NCBI GenBank assembly: GCA_964035545.1
Contig: OZ037770.1
Location: 6,884,229-6,944,228 of the forward strand
Direction: 5' to 3'
Length of the DNA: 60,000 nucleotides
DNA from: Bugula neritina
Taxonomy: Eukaryota > Bryozoa > Gymnolaemata > Cheilostomatida > Bugulidae
The position numbers and the translations under genes are program-made. The stretch's first letter is position 1. Each line of letters opens with the position of its first letter. This document shows positions 1 to 16,271 of this stretch, piece after piece. Under the pieces are notes generated by a model that worked only from the letters and a program-made list of their open reading frames with translations, made no database searches and was not told the DNA's origin.

Positions 1-3000
1 TCAGGAGTTATTCTTCTGTTTTTGTCAGCATCCACGGTAAGAAAGGCCTACCAGAAAATAAAATAAGTAATCGGTGCACTTACTATGTATAATTAGTTTA
101 CCATGTATGATTTTCACTTACACTGAATGTACAATGTATTGCACACTGCACTTGATTTGCTCAGTTTACTTACCCCCCCCCCCCCCCCCCCCGTGTAAAT
201 TTTACTTGCACAGTAATATACTGCATATTACACTTGCTATATATGCAAAGCCAAAATATAGGCTTTTCGTTGCCAATATACTGCTCAATATTATATGGTC
301 TGTAAATGATGTACTATAGGAAATCTATAAATAGCACTCTATATACTCACTTCTCTCAAAGCTTTCTTGATATCAGGGTCAACTTGTTTCAACATATCTA
401 ATTGGGGAGCATCAGCCTGCATATACATATACATTTGAAATATTTCCAAATTGATATTTTTAAATGATATTCCATAACAAGTTTATTTGTTTTAGTAAGT
501 TCTGAAACAGTGAATTAAATGTGACTTCTAACATTTTATAAAACCACAGAGTTGGTTACTCTCAATTAACTAATGAAATGATTCATCATTTGATTAGTTG
601 AGATAGTCAGTTGTTCAGGTATTAGTAGCGGCCAAATTCAAATAAACTTAACCTGGCTGCTCTTGTGCAACACTGATTGCAAGCAAAATGTATAAACATA
701 CTTTGTGTGTATATACTATTCATTAAAATTTATTAAAATTTAAAAGTGTGGTAATTAGTGTAACCTAAGATCCCATTAGATTACTCACATCAAAAGTAGT
801 GCTGGTGAACAAGGCAACCCATCTAGGATATGTGACTGGTTTGATAACATGAGCCATTGATAGCAGGTCATGGGTGTGCTCACTAGAAATACAAGAATAA
901 TATAATATAGTACACTATGCAATGTAACATTTCATCTTGCAATATAATATATAATGTTGTGTGATATAACATATCAACACTTGATATTATATAATGCTAT
1001 GGAATGTTGTAATATAATATAACATGTTCTAACATAATGCTATGTAGTATAATGCAACATATAATATAATATAATTCTATTTAATATGATACAGAATAAT
1101 TAAGTATAATATAGTATTATGTAACATAGCGTAATGTAATATGATGTGTAATATGTAATATATTACATCATATGATTTATAACAATATAATGCGAAGTAA
1201 TATGTATACTATAGCATCATTTTATATAACATATTGCTAGTTAATGAAATATAAAACTATGTAGCATAGCAATGTATAACATTGCTATGCTATATTATAT
1301 TATAATGTTATGATGCTTTGTAATGTAATAAAAATGATACAATAAAAAATGTGGTGTTATATAATGTAGAATGTTGCTATATAGTATAGCTTATAGCGGT
1401 ATAGTATATACTAAATTTTGATGATGAGTGATATATTTTAATATAATATCTTTTAATAGTATAATACGAGACAGCGTTAAAATATAGTAGCAAAATGTAG
1501 CATGGTAGTATATTATATTATAGTGCAATGCACTTTAATTACACAGTATTATATTATACCATATAGTAGAATATCGTGCTATTTTATGTAATACAACAGA
1601 GTAAATAATATGCATATTGTAGCATACAATACAATACAGTAATATGCATATTGTAGTATCCTGATATTAAGTAACAGTACACTAAGTATTACTTAAGTGC
1701 TTACAATACTCCCTCATCTCTGGACTCAAAGTCTCCCCACCCATGGAACTTGGCTGAGTTGATGACTTTTTTCTCCATTTCTGTTGGGCAGTTGGCCAGA
1801 TCCAGTTCATTGTTCCTCCAATGATTCCACCAGATGTTAACTGCAATGTTTCTATCATAAGATCTTACTTGATGGATCCTGAAATCACAAGACAAGACTT
1901 GCACAATCTCCACTTTGCATACACAGGTGTGAAGGTGATGCAACAGGTATGGAATAGAAGGCAAGTACAAGTTTTATTATTCTATAACAGAATCAATTTT
2001 TATAATAAATGTTTATTTTACTGTGTGGTGGGTAAGCAGAACTTACTAATATGAAGTTTATTACATTGGACCTTAGGCTATTACTAAACCTGAACCAAAT
2101 GCTACTCCAAAACACATCATATCATCATTATCAATATAATCAATATGAGACTGCTGCCAAAACGTTCTTACGAATTAAGATTTTCATTCACTAGAAAACA
2201 TATGCTGACCATTTATAGGGGATAAACACGCAGTCTCCGCCATGGAGCTCGGTATGTTGAAACTTTACTTTGTCTAAGCCGGGGTACTTATGGGCATCTA
2301 CTTTGTCCACATCCATTGTGGAGTAGAGACCATCGGGACGGTCAAGAAACACGTGTGGCTACAATATAAAGAAGATTATTGTTTCCTAACTGTAGGTTAA
2401 TTATATCACATTGCTGCTATAGTTTATTTTTTATTGATAGTTTTTGTAAATTGTTATCCATGACTTTAATTTTATAGTTAAGCTAGTTAGTTATTTGCCA
2501 TATCATGGTATAGTACAACATAGAGACCAATGAGTCTATGACATACCATGATATAGTACAACATAGAGATCAATGAGTCTATGATATATCATGACAGAGT
2601 ACAACATAGAGATCAATGAGGGAATTACACAGCCATTGCTTACATCATACTCTGGGGAAAGGATGGTGTAGTTTTTAATTCCATAAACAAGACAGTTGAT
2701 GTTATCTGCGGCATCTTTATGAACCACAGAAGTAGAGTAACTGGAACCATACCACATTTTCTAGAAAATAGTTAAAAGCACTCATAATAAAAAATGTCCT
2801 ATTAGCTACACAAGATGCTAGAAACTAAGTCTATAATCACAATTTTAGTGAAAAAGCTACTTCCTTTGCTTTTGCTGCTCTTTCATTGATAAAAAGCATT
2901 CATTAATTGATTTTTCAGCCATCGACATTTACCTCTTTTAAAAAATCTGTGATGCAGACCAGTTTAAGTTATATATCAATATATAGTATGCATGGCTATA

Positions 3001-6000
3001 GTGTGAGTATAGAGCTGCAGCTACAATGATGAATATCTGTTAACAACTAAATAACCAGAAATATGCTAATAAGCACAGATTTTTCCCCACCATCAAATAT
3101 CTCCAAGTTTTACTGAACATTAATCAGTAAATATTGAATTTGTTGAATTTATTGGCCAGTGAGTGGAAAAAGATTGTTAAAGTTTAACAACGACCAACAG
3201 ATGTTTATGCAGTGTATACAGTGTATGCATCACTGCTAATATATAAGCATTATCCTGTTTGCATATTATATTAGTAAATTAGCACGTGCCCTGCACTGTA
3301 CACTGTATATACTCACATGATACTATACACTGTATATACTCACATGATACTATACACTGTATACTGTATATACTCACATGGTACTATACACTGTATATAC
3401 TCACATGATACTATACACTGTATATACTGTATATACTCACATGATACTATACACTGTATATACTCACATGATACTATATACTGTATATACTCACATGATA
3501 CTGTACACTGTACACTGTATATACTCACATGGTACTATACACTGTATATACTCACATGATACTATACACTGTATATACTCACATGATACTATACACTGTA
3601 TACTGTATATACTCACATGATACTATACACTGTATACTGTATATACTCACATGATACTATATACTGTATATACTCACATGATACTATACACTGTATACTG
3701 TATATACTCACATGATACTATACACTGTATATACTCACATGATACTATACACTGTACACTGTATATACTCACATGGTACTATACACTGTATAATATACTC
3801 ACATGCCCCATAAGGATCTCGCCTTGAGTTATGGCATCACATCCTAGAGATCCCGGCACCAGCACATCCTTCCTACAAGCAGTTCAACAGAATAGCCATC
3901 ATACTGTTATAACATTTAGTAATGGAACTTATAGGAGTTTTCTCCTCTAAATAGAGAGAATCAGGTCTACCAAGTCAACAAGATCTGTTTGTAAATCAAT
4001 TATATATATATTTGCTATATATTCTAGTACTGAAAAACATAGCAATACAATATCATAGTACGTACTGCAATATAATATACTTATAGTATTACTATATAAT
4101 ATATGGTTCTAAAATATTCAGTCTTACAATATCTTCGTGCTGTAATGTATAATACTGTTACAATATCATAGTACTGTAATGTATAATACTATTACAATGT
4201 TATTATCGTATTACTGTAATGTATAATACTATTACAATAATATTGTACTACTGTAATGTATAATACTATTACAATATTATTATCGTATTACTGTAATGTA
4301 TAATACTATTACAATAATATTGCACTACTGTAATGTATAGCATAACAATATTGTAGTACTATAATGTATAGCATAACAATAATGTAGTACTATAATGTTA
4401 CAAGATCTTATCACTGTATTAATATAATATATGTAATATTACAAAATGCTACAAAATTAAAACTTTAAAACAAAACTAGTCTTTCTTTTTTGAGATAGTG
4501 TTTCCTACTTATACAAAAATAGAAAAAAGTTTAATGTTGCTGCCTTAAAAGAATGCAACACGACATCTTTGCAACCCACTGCAGCTGTATGTCAGCAAAT
4601 ATAATATATGAATTTATCTACTTAAATATTTCTAGACTAAGCACTAGGCAGTCAAACAACAAGTTTGAGTCAATTATATTATAGGTATTTAGTCCCGACA
4701 GTAATTATTAGAATTATAATATGAGATAAAGCTTCAAGAAAGTAAAGGTGTGGCTGAAGTGTGCCCATTAAATTCAAAAACTCACTAAGCACTGATTAAT
4801 GGTGCAATAAAATTTCTTAATCCCAAAAAGCCTAAGTTCTCACCAGAGAAAGGGAGGGGTGTGCTCTACCATCCTCCGCGTACTAGTGTTATACTTCTGT
4901 AAGAACTCTTTGAAGTCTACAAAGTCTGTAGGAGTCTCTGGTGTGCCTCTCTTAATGTCCATACTCACCTGTAACAATTCTACACGTCATGTAGATAAAT
5001 CTATAGTTATTACTTTTTACATTTCTACCCTTGGTATAATAATTGCTAAGTTCTGCACTGGCAGATGCCACTAAAAGCTTCCATATTACATACATGCTAC
5101 ACTTTCTAGATTCTATACCAGCTGTTATATGCTACACTTTCTATATTCTATACCAGCTATTACATGCTACACTTTCTATATTCTATACTTGCTGTTACAT
5201 GCTACACCTTCCACATTCTACACTTACTGTTGTATGCTACACTTTCTATATTCTATACTTGCTGTTACATGCTACACCTTCCACGGTCTATACTTACTGT
5301 TATAGGCTACACTTTCTATATTCTATACTTGTTGCTATGCATGAAGGTAGAGTGAATAACTGTCAAATTTGTTTCCAACTTGCAAGGCAGACAACAGGAA
5401 ACTACTGTGATTTGTCACATATTATATAGCCAGCTGTGATTTGTCACATATTATATAGCTAACTGTGATTTGTCACATATTATATAGCCAGCTGTGATTT
5501 GTCACATATTATGTAGCTAACTGTGATTTGTCACATATTATATAGCCAGCTGTGATTTGTCACATATTATATAGTCAACTGTGATTTGTCACATATTATA
5601 TAGCTAACTGTGATTTGTCACATATTATATAGCTAACTGTGATTTGTCACATATCATATAGTCAGCTGTGATTTGTCACATATTATATAGCCAGCTGTGA
5701 TTTGCCACATATCATATAGCTAACTGTGATTTGTCACATATTATATAGTCAGCTGTGATTTGTCACATATTATATAGCTAACTGTGATTTGTCACATATT
5801 ATATAGCTAACTGTGATTTGTCACATATTATATAGCTAACTGTGATTTGTCACATATTATATAACCAGCTGTGATTTGTCACATATTATATAACCAGCTG
5901 TTGTAGGTATAACTACTGTATATCTGACTTATAGCTAAAGACATGCCCCGATTCATTTAAAGATCAATTTTGAGCAAATAGAGCAGACTAGAATGAATAT

Positions 6001-9000
6001 TTTCTCTCCAAAGTTGGTTTAAGACATGATTTAGTAGAGTTTAGTCAGCGGGGCACTGTAGTAATTATAATACTTATAGACTTTATATATATGTGACTTG
6101 AAAACTTTTAAAATATTTTTAATTATTCAACATACGCAAGCTAATTGCATGCTTTGTACACGAGCCATTGATTTTTGTAGATGCAAGGAATTTAAGGCTT
6201 TTAAGCTGAACAAAACTATGGAGTTTGGATTAACATAAGGCATAGGCAATACTAAACAGAGTGACATGTATAAAGATGTTATACTATAAGACATGATGAG
6301 CAGGGTAACAGGGCTAATGATCAATCATTACAAAAAACCTCTCAAACTTATGAAGCGTATTACGGAAACCATTTATCACATCGGTAGCATATTAAGAGAC
6401 AGGCTATTTCTGTTCCAACCTATCATTTATAGGGAAATGCTTGATAGATTTTCCTCTTTCCTTGTAAGTAGTTCAGTTGCTAATCTATAAAGTAATCTCT
6501 GTTGAAGGAATGCGGGTGTGCTGTAGAGAATGTTGAAATACAAAGTTTTTGCTAAAATCATAACTAAAATAGGCTACTCGCTATAGAAACTTGTAAACAA
6601 ACTAACCAGTTTTGAGCAATACAATTATATATAACATTTTGTATCATTTAATGGTGATAAAACACTGTTACTTGATATTTTAGTGTGCAGATTAACTGGC
6701 CGTCAAAAACAGATATCAAAACTGGAAAGCAGGTGCTAAGTAGAGATTATAGCAATATAATATACAGATTTAGGTGTGCATCTTAGTTTAGATATAAACT
6801 TTTGCTTATATTAGGTGTCCGATGTTTAGGCCAAAGCCTTTGGTTTAGGTCACGTCACACATACTTGTCTTGTTTTGGAGCCAATGTGCTGTTGTTGATT
6901 GAGTGACACTTGGCAATTTTAGATTACTTTCAACGGCCTGCTTTTTTCTGTTTACTGTTTCACTCACTTTTTATTTGTGTTGCTTTATTAAGTTATGAGA
7001 CTGCTTAGAATGATTTTTATTGACATCCATCAGTCAATGAGGATCTGCAACACAGATGCTTGCAATAGAAAACAAGCACTTCATGTTCTTATAGAAAAGA
7101 CACTAGAAACAGATGCATACTGACCACTGTATGTGATGATAAATAACAGCTGCATTGTCCAGCTTATAGCACTGTGACTAAAACAATTTATAGCTAAAAG
7201 AAACATGACCTTTTACTCTTTTACTGACATTTTAATTTTACTTCTTATTGCAAATATAAGAAATATTGTAACAGCATTTTCAACTTATAATAACTGTTAT
7301 AGCTATCTAGAAAAGAAACTTTAGTCATTAAATTAATCAAGCGTTAGTATTAAACTTTTAATTGTAGAGTTAAAAGGTTGGTATTTGAAGAAACTAAATT
7401 ATTTTAGACGGTTAATTCGTCTCCAACTGTTCATAGAATATGAAGATTAACAGCATTTTTTGATTACAACATATCTTAATTAAAGTTTGTTGGAGAACCG
7501 CTTTGATTATGCATATGTGCTGGTGTGACAAGCTAAAAATCTTAGCTCATATCGTAATAGAACGTTGAATAGAGCAGCATGTACAATATTTAGAAATTTT
7601 ATATATCTAACTTGTATAAGCGTATGTTTCCTATTGTTGTGTAGTTTGTTGTAAATTCACTGCATAATTACCGTGGAACCATTGTATAACTACAGTAGGT
7701 ATAACTGCTGCTTTTCTGCTTTAACCCCCTAGACACACTTTGCCAGTAAAGTGAAATATCAAACATTTTTAATGTGTCCATGCTAAAGTTCTAAAAGTCC
7801 GTTATTGGGTAAGACTTATGCCACTTCATTGGACAATTATATCCACTGAGTCTAATGCCTAATGAAACCTTTTTGAATCAAGCAGTGCTTGATCCTCACG
7901 TACTGCAACGCCGTACAGGAAGCTTGGACATTTGTAAAAGTGGCTACTATTTTACGTTAAGGCCTACGGTTGGGCAAAGTGTGTCTAAGGGGTTGAACCT
8001 TTGTATAAATGCTGTATAACTATTGTACACTACACATCATATTACTATATACTACTCTATATTATATTACTATATATACTACTCTATATTATATTACTAT
8101 ATATACTACTCTATATTATATTACTATATAATACTCTATATTATATTACTCTATAGCCCACTACTATATTATGCTGCTGTATGCTGATATGCCAAATCAT
8201 CTATAGACTGAGTACTTACAATAAAAGGCTCCTCAGGGGCGACACTAGCAAAGTACTCATCTGTCTGCCAGTTGAGAAACCCAGGCCACACTTTGTTAGC
8301 TCCTCTCATTACAACTGGTTTATTTGGTTTCACATATTCTGCAAAGTGGAATTAGATATACAAGAGCAGTTAGTGCCAAGTCAATTGTGCAGCTGTGAGA
8401 GAAAAAGTTGCATTATTCACTCATCACTCATCACAATTCTCAACCTGTGGTGCTAATCCACCAGGTGCACTCCATGGTGACTTGGTACAGTTAAAATATT
8501 TTTTAACTAATATTTATTTATAGCAATAGAGATTTTATCAGCTGAATACTTGATGAACAATAGTGTTATATTATTATGAAACACACGCTGAGTAGAAAGT
8601 AGCTGAAACCCTAGGATATAGGACAGAGGTACTCATGTAGAGTATTAAAAGTTAAAAATCAGTGTCTTAAGCTTATGATGTTTATTATAAAAACATAACA
8701 ACACAAATAGACATAGAGCAGCCGTGGTCTGGGGTCAGAGCGTTTGCCTAGTAAACACGGAGTTATGGGTTCATAGAATCCCAGTAAAGGCCATTGGTAA
8801 CGTTATGAAGAGCATCCAGTCATAACTGCTCCTGTGCCCTATCTGAATAAGTCCTTAGACCGATTTAACTGAAACCCTCTCCATCAGGGGTTTCTCACAG
8901 AGATGGGGCGACTATGACTTCCCATGAGTATAACAATAAAAATAAACAGCAAGCCTCTCCCAGGTTCACTAATACAGGTTGAGTAAGTTTAAAATAATAA

Positions 9001-9233
9001 AACTCTGAACTTTAGATTCCAAAACTATCGGTGGACACAGAAGTTCACCTCTTCCTTGCATCAACTCCGCACCCATTTATCTCACCTTCAAAGAATTGCT
9101 TCACTGGTAGAAATCCCTGCACTTGCTCCATGGGGGTAGAGTCTCCCCAGCCGAAGGGTTTAAGGTGGCTAAGTGGGTCATCAGCAGCCACATAGGTGAG
9201 ACAGCAGATTACAGTAACTACTTTACTCAGCAT
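1..9233 (-). CDS. Secretory-pathway JmjC/cupin_8 2-oxoglutarate oxygenase with EF-hand (3' end missing)
   Basis: Ten exons, joined on the minus strand: 9233-9086, 8338-8220, 4968-4844, 3872-3803, 2760-2644, 2358-2210, 1878-1705, 882-789, 416-351, 47-1. All junctions are GT-AG and phases agree throughout, giving about 369 residues before the window edge. The start MLSKVVTVICCL opens a signal peptide of about 18 residues. The Fe(II)-binding HxD is H168-K169-D170 (VVHKD), a likely 2-oxoglutarate lysine is K183, and the distal histidine is H245 (KWIHQVRSY), followed by NIWWNHW. The spacing resembles factor-inhibiting-HIF (H199, D201, K214, H279). The last exon starts an EF-hand loop (D360, D362, N364, I367). 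Hydroxylase activity in the ER or outside the cell is inferred from the family; the substrate is unknown. An upstream ATG at 9311 is open in frame but would bury the signal peptide. Confidence 0.82.
173..192. repeat. Poly-C tract
   Basis: A run of 20 C lies in the intron between the last two visible exons of the oxygenase gene. It is a mononucleotide repeat with no coding meaning. Confidence 0.95.
895..1690. repeat. AT-rich low-complexity intron sequence
   Basis: About 800 bases of short degenerate motifs such as taatataatat and atgtaatat fill the oxygenase intron between the exons at 789-882 and 1705-1878. No fixed period and no gene were seen. Confidence 0.8.
3295..3801. repeat. 27-bp minisatellite carrying copies of the adjacent 5' splice site
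   Basis: Sixteen copies of a unit of about 27 bp, atatactcacatgatactatacactgt split by short variants, run up to the donor of the oxygenase exon 3803-3872. Read on the minus strand, each unit contains CATGTGAGTATAT, the same 13 bases as the real exon end and donor (CAT then GTGAGTATAT). The array therefore lies immediately downstream of the genuine 5' splice site. Confidence 0.93.
4020..4440. repeat. Degenerate AT-rich tandem repeat
   Basis: Repeated blocks of the type gtaatgtataatactattacaat with variable spacing lie in the oxygenase intron between exons 3803-3872 and 4844-4968. Copies are imperfect. No coding signal was seen. Confidence 0.8.
5087..5336. repeat. Tandem repeat of about 35 bp
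   Basis: Roughly seven imperfect copies of tgctacactttctatattct followed by atacttgctgttaca occur just upstream (on the minus strand) of the oxygenase exon 4844-4968. Apparent open frames here come from the repeat. Confidence 0.85.
5405..5902. repeat. 29-bp minisatellite
   Basis: About 17 copies of the 29-bp unit ctgtgatttgtcacatatta plus tatagctaa (variants tatagccag and tatagtcag) lie in the large oxygenase intron. Each unit contains the interrupted dyad GTGA-TTTG-TCAC, so single strands could form hairpins. There are no unique spacers, so this is not a CRISPR array. Confidence 0.95.
5903..7720. other. Intron interior, nothing recognised
   Basis: This part of the large oxygenase intron (between exons 4844-4968 and 8220-8338) holds no exon, RNA gene or recognisable mobile element. 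It is AT-rich unique sequence with short chance frames only. Confidence 0.6.
7721..7996. mobile_element. MITE, piggyBac-like, about 268 bp
   Basis: Terminal inverted repeats face each other: CCCCCTAGACACACTTTGCC starts at 7725, and GGCAAAGTGTGTCTAAGGGG ends at 7992, its reverse complement with one difference. The left flank is TTAA (7721-7724); the right flank is TTGA, one base from the expected TTAA target duplication. The TTAA target and CCCYTAGA-type ends are features of the piggyBac superfamily. The interior has no transposase frame, so this is a non-autonomous element in an oxygenase intron. Class assignment rests only on ends and target. Confidence 0.78.
8030..8165. repeat. AT-rich tandem repeat of about 26 bp
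   Basis: Four to five copies of tactatatatactactctatatta lie just 3' (plus strand) of the MITE and near the oxygenase exon 8220-8338. Confidence 0.85.
8718..8947 (+). mobile_element. tRNA-derived SINE, near full length
   Basis: The 5' part (gcagccgtggtct through gggttcatagaatcccag) resembles a tRNA gene: an A-box-like block at about 8722-8740 and a B-box-like gggttcatagaatccc at about 8767-8782. A non-tRNA body follows (gctcctgtgccctatctgaa to gagatggggcgactatg), then an A-rich tail. The body recurs at 13951-14073, which shows it is dispersed. It lies in the first intron of the oxygenase gene, opposite the gene's strand. Confidence 0.75.
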
Positions 9234-9679
9234 AGCGAGACTGTGAATTGTTCTGGGAGGAGAAAAAGGAAGCAACCAACACCACGTACTGTGCGGTACT
9301 GAATATCTCAACCAAAAATAGGATCTTTATGTGGTTACAGCATATCCTCAATCACCAGGGTCTAACACGTAATGCATGGATGATTCCGGCAACCTTACAA
9401 ACACAATATAAAAGGTTTAAGTGGTAGTTTCACTCATTAATCAAGTTGACATGATCTGGAAAAGGTAAAAAACTAATTAATTATTAGAGGTTGTTACACA
9501 GATACATTTTCCATGTCATATCAGAGGTTCTGGAAACAGCTATAAAATATCTTACATTATCTTATTTCAACAATAAAGGGAGAAGTTCTGTGCTAGAAAT
9601 TTAGGGGATAATACACTAAAGCATGGACATTTACTGTTAGTATAGACCTCATGTCACTTCATCTAATAATACACTCTAG

Positions 9680-10001
9680 ATGAAGTCAATAGTCTGCAGG
9701 TTACACTCACTAGTCTGCAGGTTACACTCACTATTCTGCAGGTTACACTCACTGATCTGCAGGTTACACTCAATAGTCTGCAGGTTACACTCAATAGTCT
9801 GCAGGTTACACTCACTAGTCTGCAGGTTACACTCAATAGTCTGCAGGTTACACTCAATAGTCTGCAGGTTACACTCACTAGTCTGCAAGTTACACTCACT
9901 AGTCTGCAGGTTACACTCACTAGTCTGCAGGTTACACTCACTGATCTGCAGGTTACACTCAATAGTCTGCAGGTTACACTCACTAGTCTACAGGTTACAC
10001 T
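9680..10001. repeat. 21-bp minisatellite, 15 copies
   Basis: Fifteen units of agtctgcaggttacactcac with an extra t, differing at a few positions, sit about 450 bp upstream of the oxygenase start codon. The unit length is a multiple of three, so several frames stay open across the array; these are not genes. Confidence 0.95.
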
Positions 10002-12219
10002 CACAGAGTGTGTTGCGAGTGATCATACTTGAAACACACTGTAGCCTGTGATCATACGTATTCTGTTAGCTGCAGAGATAAAGATTCTTTCTTAGCCTAG
10101 AATAATAATTTTGAGTTTGGTCTGTCTTAGAATTTAGACTATAATAATGCAAATAAGTCAGAAATGCATATGAATGTCAAAACAATTATCTCTAATAAGT
10201 ATGTTAATTTTACGAGTTAAAGAACAAAGAATATGTTTTTAGAAAAAGTACCAAAACATTGAAAACTAAATACGTGATAAATTCATGCATAATGAACAAT
10301 ATATACGGCATTAGAGATTAAACACTAGATCCTAATCCAGGCTGCAGATGGCACTTGTCAAGAAAAGTGTTGCAGATAGCATCAATTATTCATGTTACAA
10401 TATTGTGCATACTATCAAATTCCAATTAAATTATAAATTGCCGTATAAAACAACAAAAACGCTAACTTCAGATGGATACAATATAACAGCGTCATAAGCC
10501 TGATAAATAGTTTTATCTTCCACTGCAATGCATTGTTTTGTCCAGTCATCTCTACCTTTCCAATGTCACGTAAACAGAGTATATTTATTGAAACACTTTT
10601 AGTGTAAAACTCCTTTAATGATCTGATTACTGGTTAGAAATAAACGAGCTTTGCATGTATAATATGAACTGAAATAATGTGTCTCTCTAATAAGCGTAAG
10701 GCTACACAACTTGAATTTTCTGAGTGCAGAAATTTATTAGTATAATAATATTTTCGTTGAACATTACTGCTTGCTCTACAGCAAGAAGATTACTTTGAAT
10801 AATATAATCTAAAACATTTTAATTATTGAAGAAAGTTTTATGCAGGTCCCAAGAAATTGAAACCATCAATTGAAAACTTAAAAAGTGTGCTCGCTAATAG
10901 CAACTAGCGAAGATCACATTCGTAAAGTTTTTCCGAAATGTATGGCCATATGCAAAAAGCCCGTTTAGCAGCAAGGTCAGAAAGCTTGTGCAGATTGACT
11001 GGTTGACATTAGTGAACAAACTTTTTGTGTTTTCACAGATGTTTGAACTTCTATACCCAATGAAATTGATTTTTACCGAATGAAATTAAAACATTTTTCA
11101 CAAGTTTTCGTCTTTCGCTTTTATATAATATTTAAAGTCGTTTTCCTTTGATTTAACCACAAATGCTTTTAGGCAAGCAGTAAAATCTAACTCCAAGATT
11201 ATTAGCTAATAAGATTCCACACCATTCATTCTGTGTGGAAAGTCGATCCCACAACAAATTTTCAATCACTTGGACCTACACACTAAAATTCTGGGTTGCA
11301 TTGACTTACAGGAACTGGCCATTAAGCATTTTATTTGCATGAAATCCGAACACAACGGCTCATTTTTAAGATAGACAAATTTTCCTAGGCAGTCCATTCA
11401 GGAAGTCTGCTTTGTGTGGCCCCATGCTAAGTTTTAAGCATGGATTTTGCAGTGAGTGCTGTTGAAGTAAAGCCTGAATTGCAAGATGTGATGCCTATGC
11501 AACACAAATACATCAAATAATACAAACAAGCAAAAACATGAAGTTTTAGAGTTGAAGTCTTTAAGAGCACGTGCAGATAAGTCATGATAAACATCTCGTG
11601 TATGTCTGTACTTTTTATCGCCCAATAAAAATAATTTTTATAAGTTTTAGCTGTAAATACGTTGAATCATAAAATAAAACACTTAGTTTAGGTCTGCCAC
11701 AGTTAAAGTATAAATGCTTTACGGCTAAAGGAAGGTGAGTGTATTTATTAACTTGCATTTCACTCATCATAAGATTGTAACATAATGATTACAGCCAAAC
11801 ATATTACATAATGCCAATACACATTCTAGTGCAAAAGGAAAGTATAATAAAAAAATTAATAATAATAATGCTGTTATAAAAATACAATAAATATATTATG
11901 TTGAGCAAAAATATCATGTAGTGCTGTACAGAAACTACTAAGGTAAATTTTTGGTCAAAATTATAAAAATAGTCAGACACTTGTTATGTTCCTTACTCAA
12001 ATCTCTTCATGAAAATCATATTTATCCAAATAAAGATGGTTTTTTATTGTGATTTTACAAAGTTACAACTGAAGTTGCTATTAAATTGTGACACCATGGA
12101 AATAATCTCATAAAAATTATGGGCACTTTGCAACCCTATAGCAAAGTCCCTCATTGTTGTGCAACACAGTATGATGAAGGATTATTTAAATACAGATTGC
12201 TATTAGTACTACAATTGAT
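10002..12219. other. Intergenic region, no gene seen
   Basis: This lies between the oxygenase 5' end and the 3' end of the first membrane-protein paralogue. It is AT-rich and unique-looking, without exon-like frames. AATAAA on the minus strand at 12048-12043, about 175 bases after the paralogue's stop codon, is a plausible polyadenylation signal. Confidence 0.55.

Positions 12220-16271
<4,052 letters not shown>

Noticed and set aside
5405-5902. Possible CRISPR array (regular 29-bp direct repeats)
   Set aside because: The repeats are back to back with no unique spacers and lie in an animal gene's intron.
9680-10051. 123-codon frame with Cys-Arg-Leu-His-Ser repeats
   Set aside because: It is the 21-bp minisatellite read in one of several open frames.
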